From: Ligula intestinalis
Lineage: Eukaryota > Platyhelminthes > Cestoda > Diphyllobothriidea > Diphyllobothriidae
DNA: 64,000 nt
Assembly (NCBI GenBank): GCA_036362985.1
Contig: JAYGXS010000005.1
Span: forward strand, 25,019,421 to 25,083,420
Direction: 5' to 3'
The first letter of the stretch is position 1; each line of letters begins with the position of its first letter. A program made the position numbers and the translations under genes. Of this stretch, positions 58,707-64,000 are shown piece by piece. The notes under the pieces are model-generated. The model ran no database searches, was not told the DNA's origin, and saw only the letters and a program-made list of their open reading frames with translations.

Positions 58707-59617
58707 GTAAACTCAAATTAAGCAAATCTGCCAAACCTCCTAATTACAAATACACTCTGTCTTGTACACACTTGGTAGAAAAGTTTGGCTTCTTCGAAGT
58801 TTTAATTCGGGGGAAATCGATGTTAAGGTTTTAAAAATGCCTTGCAATTCCCGAATAATTTGGAGCACGACATACCGCTTCATTAAGCTTTATGATTTTT
58901 AACTTGAAATACGATCGCTGGAACAAGGATATTATTTGCCTGGCAGCGCAGAAGCTATTTACTTCTCAGACTTGCAGGTTTTCGTGTATTAGCTGTCAAT
59001 CTGCAAAGTGTATATGCACTCTCTGAACGGAATATCGTACAGTAATGCATATACTTACGACAATAACCTAAAATGGGCATTCAGTTTAGCAATCGATGTG
59101 GTCTTTTGCGTACATTTTAAAAGCGACATTAGCAAACGAATATATATGATGAGTTTCCAACTGAGATTTTCTAGTCTTTAAAATTAAATAATAAGAATCC
59201 TTGTCAAGTCAACCAATATCCCTAATCTGAGTCCAGCTTTAAAGGAAGACATGGCAGACTATAAAATGAGTGCAATAAAGCACAAATCAGCTTCTGCTTT
59301 AAAGAGTATGGTGAGTGCTTGAAGCAAAATGGCACAATTTGCGAAAGACTGGTAATCACTAGAAAAACAACATTAGCGGGATTGCAATACTGATTATCGT
59401 GCAGTCTAATCTAAAGTCCTTTCAGAAACACTAGGATACTGGCTGTGTACCGAGCTCTGTTCTTACCGCTTACATAAAGCAGATTCTGTAAAAATAGCTA
59501 TCTAAATCATATGCATTTTTATCACTGATTTTAATGGCCTGTATAAACTCAACGATATTTCATCGAAAACATAAATCAAAATATTCTCTCCTGCACTCGC
59601 TTATTAGAAAGATATGC

Positions 59618-61052
59618 AAAGTCGTGTTGGCAAACGATCGTTTTCGGTCATTCATCGTCAGGCCAGTACATGACATGGGGAATAAAATTGTTCAATTAAT
59701 TACAGCGATTATATAATCGTCAGGTTAGGGAAGGGGGGAGGGGGAGGAAAAGGGTGAGGGTAATTAAGCAGCTGCGTTTTCCCTCGTCTACTGAACGCGG
59801 GCGCCTGCGCGGGTAGGACGCTGGTTGCCATGCCCAGATGAGACAGGGGGGATGTTCTCGCGGTCCGCGGATTGAGTTCTGTATGTCAGCTGCGCAGCTT
59901 GCGTTTGACTATTCTCCGTAGCTTCGTCTTCTTTGGCTTCAGTAGGTGTTGGATTTCCGCGTGCAGTCGGCCAAGGGAGGCCGATGGCTTGAACCAGCGC
60001 CTTTTGACAGCATAGAATGGGTTTTTGCTAGCCGGATTGCCACTGCTTCTGCTGTGGCTAACACCCGTTTGCACAGGCCTTTGGAGAAATGCGTTGGCGT
60101 GCGGTATATGACCCGAAAGGCTTCACTCGCGTCCACTTGGTGGTTTGTATCAATTAGGTGGGCGAGGATTGAGCTTGAGGTCGGTCTATTCTCCCCTCTG
60201 CTGAGCCAAGCTGGTATGTGCTCGCGCATTCTCTTCTCCAGACGTCGCGTTGTTCGACCAATATAGTCTGCTCCACAGGAACAGGTGAACGAATAGATGC
60301 ACATAGATGTGGCCTGAAACGGTAGTCTGTCCTTACCTCCCATTCGTAGAAGGGGAGAGTTAGTGAAGAGAACCCGCAAGTTTGCAGCCGGGAAGGCATT
60401 CATAACCGCTGTCCTCAGGCGCCTTCTTACTAGTTCACTCGTTGCGTCTCCAATAAACGGCAGTCTTATAAACAGATCTTTCTTTTCCGCCGTTGCAATT
60501 GCGACCTTTGGGGCACGTTCCTTGATGTTCTGAAGGATGAACCGTTCCGGATAACCATTTTCTTGGAGTGTGTCCTTGAGTTGATGCAATTCTACTTCCA
60601 CTATTTCAGGAGAGCAGATACGGCGTATTCTGGCTGCCATTCCCTGGACTAAGTTCCTTTTGACGTTAAGGGGGACGAAACTGTGAAAATTAACGTATTG
60701 CCCAGTCCAGCTTTTCTTTCTATATAGTCGGCGTTGTATCGAGCCATCTTCTTGTCTGTGTAAGAGGACGTCTAGGAAAGCGAGTTCCTCGTTCGCCTCT
60801 GTTTCCACTGTAAATAAGAGTGCTGTGTGGGCGCTATAAAATTTTCGGACTAGACCATCGATATCAGCGGTCTTCTTTGTCAGGCAAAAGATGTCATCCA
60901 CATATCGACCATAGAACTTAAGGTCATTGATAGTGTCTTTGAGCTTCGTTTCCTCGATCTTGCCCATTAAGACGTTTGCCAGGAATGGTCCAAGTGGTGA
61001 GCCCATGGCCACTCCGTCAATTTGCCTGTATAGCCGGCCATTATTAAATTGT
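59618..61052 (-). mobile_element. Penelope-like element, 5'-truncated, RT plus GIY-YIG
   Basis: The main frame of about 357 codons (61012-59939) starts inside RT: MGSPLGPFLANVLM, then KFYGRYVDDIFCL (catalytic YVDD), ELAFLDVLLHR and the thumb. It continues into GIY-YIG: CIYSFTCSCGADYIGRTTRR, RMREHIPAWL, AEAVAIR. The N-terminal RT motifs are missing. The 3' side reads LKPKKTKLRRIVKRK in a shifted frame. The best-preserved PLE copy in the window. Confidence 0.9.
59939..61012 (-). CDS. Penelope RT/GIY-YIG protein, partial
   Basis: The open frame of 357 codons has RT motifs from B (GSPLGP) onward at residues 4-10 and YVDD near 37-40. The thumb follows to about 220, and a GIY-YIG endonuclease at about 238-320 has Cys-Ser-Cys-Gly, YIGRT and R.REH. 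It would reverse-transcribe and integrate element RNA in intact relatives. The first Met is internal to RT, so the protein is truncated and unlikely to be functional. Confidence 0.85.
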   Translation of the reverse strand: MAMGSPLGPFLANVLMGKIEETKLKDTINDLKFYGRYVDDIFCLTKKTADIDGLVRKFYSAHTALLFTVETEANEELAFLDVLLHRQEDGSIQRRLYRKKSWTGQYVNFHSFVPLNVKRNLVQGMAARIRRICSPEIVEVELHQLKDTLQENGYPERFILQNIKERAPKVAIATAEKKDLFIRLPFIGDATSELVRRRLRTAVMNAFPAANLRVLFTNSPLLRMGGKDRLPFQATSMCIYSFTCSCGADYIGRTTRRLEKRMREHIPAWLSRGENRPTSSSILAHLIDTNHQVDASEAFRVIYRTPTHFSKGLCKRVLATAEAVAIRLAKTHSMLSKGAGSSHRPPLADCTRKSNTY

Positions 61053-61130
61053 AGGTATAAAGAAAGAAAGGGTATTTTTCCGTGGGTAGGTAGGTAGGTA
61101 GGTATAAAGAAAGAAAGGGTATTTTTCCGT
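61053..61130 (+). repeat. 31-bp direct duplication with (GGTA)n between
   Basis: AGGTATAAAGAAAGAAAGGG... occurs at 61053 and 61100, with GGTAGGTAGGTAGGTA between. The text is part of foldback family 1, so the duplication lies at the right border of the inserted PLE. Confidence 0.8.
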
Positions 61131-61975
61131 TTTAAAAACGTTTATAAATGGCCGAATTTTTTTTAAATTTACCGACAGCTATATCTCAATCCAAGGTCTC
61201 CAACCACCATGCTGTGTACCTCCTGCTTAAGGGAACATGTTTTTGCCTTCGGTTTGAGGAAGACGTCAATCAGTTTTTCTTAAATGTTGCAATTGACGTG
61301 GATCATACTGTTTACACTATCGGCAGTATAAATAAATTGATGGATACAAAGTATTATGAATGAACATTTCACAGTTGTGAAAAATCTCACCAATATAAAT
61401 TTTTCTAAAACTAAGGAATCTCATTTTTTTAAGTAGAAAATTTAACGAAGGTGCAATTTCCTATCAAACAAGTACACAAACATATTTTCATGCATGCTTT
61501 CTATATAACATATTTGAATTTATAAAGGCAGCCAACATACATTATAAGAATGCCTGCTATTTACGTAGGCGTTTTTACAGGATGTAATTTTTCTAATTGG
61601 CTCATTATAGAGCTGGCATCCTGGTGCAACCGAAATGAATTCAAATAAGACTGCATGATAACCAGTATCGCAACCCTACTTAATGTTCTTTAGTGTTTGA
61701 TTACCAGTCTTTCGCCAATTGCGGCATGTTGCTTGTAGCACTCGCCGTACTGTACATTATGCAAATTCAGTTTGTAAGGACATCTAAGAGCAATATAAAA
61801 TGCACATTACTTGAGTTGTAATCTTTTATTTATTGGGGTTACCATAGGATGACGAGAACACCCTTATTGAAACAGTGGAATCATACTGCGCCTGAAATAA
61901 CTTGTAGCTATGTTCCAAGAGAGCAGATGTGCGTATTCACTCAAAGTAATCATTCTTAATTTAGTTGACCCAATT

Positions 61976-62085
61976 GTGAAGAAACTCGCGGCAATCGGCG
62001 GGATTTGAACCTGCTAGGAAGGAAGGCCTTCTATGCAAGCCAACGTTCTACCTTCTTGAGCTACGAATGCCACGCTTCACATCGT
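61976..62085 (-). mobile_element. tRNA-derived SINE copy
   Basis: The minus strand has TAGCTCAAGAAGGTAGAACG (A box region) and GGTTCAAATCC (B box). TTGACCCAATTGTGAAGAAACTCG on the plus strand is the family tail, as at 58575. Confidence 0.6.
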
Positions 62086-62552
62086 AAGTTTAATCATACT
62101 TGGATCGATATTACCCGCCCAATTTTGCCGCGCGTATGGAATCCCCCAATCCGGGAGAGCAGGCTGAGTGCCCAAGCATGATCTCCTAAGCTATCATCTA
62201 GAATCCACCAGAATGACTTTTTGACTAAAACTTAGGCAAAAACAGATTCCAAAAGTGTTACAATATTGCCTAAGACCGATTTCTGAGCGTCACTCTCAGC
62301 GTCAGGATGTAATGCCACCTCTAGACGATGTTCTTTGAGAGGGAAAGAGACTGAATGACTTCCTTAAAATTACCCTGCGGATTTTAATTATTCAACAGAC
62401 AAATAATCACACCTTCCGTTTATGTCTCTTTTAAGTATCTATATATATAAGAGCGTTTTTGCTAGGCATTTTATATTTGACAAGCAATGAAAATTATGGT
62501 CAAAGAATACCTCAAAAACACACAAACGAAAGAAAAAAGGTGTATTACTCAC

Positions 62553-62636
62553 TTGTAGTTGTGGTTGTTGTAGTCGTTGTTGTAGTAGTAGAAGTTGTTG
62601 CTACTGGTGTTGTTGATGGTTGTGTTGTTGGTGGAA
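62553..62636 (-). CDS. Adhesion GPCR exon: Thr-rich mucin-like linker
   Basis: The 84-nt exon has an acceptor after CCCTTTTAG and a GTGAGT donor. It encodes Pro-Pro-Thr-Thr-Gln-Pro-Ser-Thr-Thr-Pro followed by a nearly pure threonine run, a typical O-glycosylated stalk. The coding repeat is the (ACA/ACT)n microsatellite seen on the plus strand as (GTT)n, so its length probably varies between alleles. It ends with one base that completes a Thr codon in the exon at 50761. The intron between them is 11.8 kb. Confidence 0.75.
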
Positions 62637-63216
62637 CTAAAAGGGAATTTTGGTTGAAAATGCGTTGCTAGTGTCCCGATGGCAGTCATTCAGAATGAGG
62701 CGTTCAAAACCTGGCAAATCGTTTTCCTCCAGCTAGCTCTTTCTTTGTGGGGAACTTATCAGACTATAATGTTTTTACTCAAAAGCTTGGGCATGATTTT
62801 TCAAAAGACATTTTGTCAGGGAAAACCCATTTTAGTTGACAGTGTTCGACCTGCAAGCGTTTTCTAAATATTCCTTATTTTATCGCCTCGTTTTGATTAT
62901 TTCTCAGGAGGAAGTGTTTGCAAATTTGAACGCCTACCTCTGCTTACCGAACAATACAAGTCAAGTGAAGGCATTAAATTTAAATTAATTGTCAGTTTGC
63001 AGTCACGTTGGTTTTTTGAGTGAGTCTAGTACAGCTTATTTTCTCTGGGGATCAATACCTTGAACCATCAAAGGTGGTTGATTAGGCATCGTCGGTGAAT
63101 TAGCGAAGGGGTTTAGCGCATTAAAGGCATGTCAAATGCGTAAAATAACGTGTTTTCCGATGAAAAAGAGAACATCCAAAATGCAATAGAGTTGAGTTTA
63201 ACGTTCAGAAACTTAC

Positions 63217-63228
63217 CCGTCGATTCAA
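63217..63228 (-). CDS. 12-nt microexon of the adhesion GPCR (xEST)
   Basis: On the minus strand a T-rich tract ending TTTTTTTAG is followed by 12 nt and a strong GTAAGT donor. The microexon has 2 nt, three codons (Glu-Ser-Thr) and 1 nt, and that last base completes a Val codon with the next exon. Phase and composition fit the Thr/Ser/Pro-rich segment downstream. The preceding exon, which must end with one spare base, is not visible, so this exon is less certain than the others. Confidence 0.5.
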
Positions 63229-64000
63229 CTAAAAAAATGAAAGATGTGTTAATCATATGTTAGGGATATGGGTCCACAAAATTATAATCCTTATTAATCC
63301 TTAATCTATCAAAATATCCCTATGGCCTATCCTTGCATATGCCACCTAAAAAAGTGAGGAAATGGAGGTTATCGGGTTCGGAAGAGAGTGTGTCTGGAGG
63401 TGGGAGAGGGGGTTTTGGGACAAAAAGAAGGCAGCATTGGTGTTTTTCGTGCTCTACGACTGTTTGAAGTATCACTCATTCCTGTGGCGTATTTTTCCTC
63501 CGAGTCGCTCGACCAAGTCTGAGTTGATTGAGCAGTCTACAAGGCCGGTGGTGAAGAAGGTGGCTATGGGCACGTCCAATCAAGCTCCCCGTATGTATCG
63601 ACGACCTTGACCGCAGCTGGATACGACTTTGGGCGTCATCCATAGGAGTCTATCAACAAAAATAAGTCGCATGAGGCGTGGAAAAACAGAATGAGCACGT
63701 ACCTGCCTTAACAAACAACCGCTCTGTCACGCGCTACAAGTTCTGCTTCATTTATACCCACGGGGGAAGGATAGGGAAAGCGACGGAATGGATGCAATTA
63801 ACAGACGTTGAGGCAGGTCTCCTCTCATTCATGGGCTACCATGGCGCTAGGTAACCATGACAACTATTGTTCGAGACATTGGACGCAGCAAACATGTTCG
63901 TTGACATGCTGCATAAAGGGAAGTGTCCATCGTACCAACAAAGTGCACAAGCATATCATTCAATAGGAATAGAAAGGGCTTGAAGGGCTTGACGTGTAAC
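63229..64000. other. Right edge: intron or 5' region, no exon identified
   Basis: The exon preceding the microexon must end with one spare base. I found no convincing signal-peptide or open exon here. The plus frame at 63362-63610 has no recognisable motif. Confidence 0.4.

Larger units (their letters stand above)
59310..61748. mobile_element. Foldback family 1 palindrome split by a Penelope-like element
   Basis: The left arm 59310-59617 (GAGTGCTTGAAGCAAAATGG, GCGAAAGACTGGTAATCA, CTGATTATCGTGCAGTC) is mirrored by the right arm ending at 61748. The two arms are separated by a PLE on the minus strand. Confidence 0.8.
8875..63228 (-). other. Gene locus: multi-lectin adhesion GPCR, 16 exons, both ends incomplete
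   Basis: Joining 16 minus-strand exons with GT and AG borders gives one continuous frame of about 2,230 codons, and the codon phase matches at every junction. Domain order is a Thr-rich segment, six laminin-G/ConA-like modules, a GAIN domain with GPS, and TM1-TM7. Each lectin module opens with a Cys pair spaced 6 to 8 residues, usually followed by a short beta-strand motif such as GLTVSVW. Most have a later W-x-x-(L/V/I) strand and an (L/Y/K)-x-(N/D/K)-G turn. The architecture indicates a cell-surface receptor with a large adhesive ectodomain; ligand and G protein are unknown. The signal peptide exon(s) lie beyond the right edge and the last exon(s) were not found. Exon joining is inference from splice sites and phase, without transcript support. 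Confidence 0.85.

Noticed and set aside
63700..63770. TATAAAT-like box and GTACGT donor on the minus strand as a possible promoter and first exon
   Set aside because: The candidate exon has an in-frame stop and no Met; the signal is too weak without transcript data.
1..64000. CRISPR arrays or bacterial operons
   Set aside because: No regular spacer array, and the introns, retroelements and microsatellites are eukaryotic.

Overview
The window is metazoan nuclear DNA: AT-rich, gene-poor, full of Penelope-like and CR1-like retroelement debris, foldback elements and microsatellites, with one 10-base assembly gap. The retroelement mix, short exons in long repeat-filled introns and a mucin-like threonine tract fit a parasitic flatworm, perhaps a tapeworm; that assignment is inference, because no sequence here is species-specific.

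One gene explains all the credible host coding sequence. It lies on the minus strand and enters the window from the right. I reconstruct 16 exons between 63228 and 8875. Every junction has GT and AG borders, and the reading phase is conserved across all 15 junctions, giving about 2,230 codons. In order the product has: a Thr/Ser/Pro-rich stretch (63.2 and 62.6 kb); six laminin-G/ConA-like lectin modules joined by linkers (50.8 to 16.0 kb); a GAIN domain with a GPS motif; and a seven-transmembrane region (10.8 to 8.9 kb). It is therefore an adhesion GPCR. The GPS lacks the usual His-Leu-Thr/Ser cleavage tripeptide. The signal peptide exon lies to the right of the window. The exon that finishes TM7 was not found in 1-8874.

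Region by region. 1-8.9 kb: Penelope-like (PLE) fragments, hammerhead-ribozyme-like motifs, a nested inverted-repeat element and dispersed repeats. 8.9-10.8 kb: 7TM and GAIN exons. 10.8-23 kb: repeats, a tRNA-like SINE, a TA-flanked inverted-repeat element and two lectin exons, one of 1.5 kb. 23.4-27.1 kb: a broken CR1-like non-LTR element. 27.3-32.6 kb: two PLE pieces bounded by inverted repeats, one split by a small TA-flanked MITE. 32.7-50.8 kb: most lectin exons, a near-perfect 971-bp palindrome and an intronic tandem duplication. 50.9-62 kb: one long intron with PLE and ribozyme motifs, two foldback families, and a PLE inserted inside a palindrome.

The elements interact only as nested insertions. 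None visibly interrupts an exon, so the receptor appears intact despite spanning more than 54 kb.
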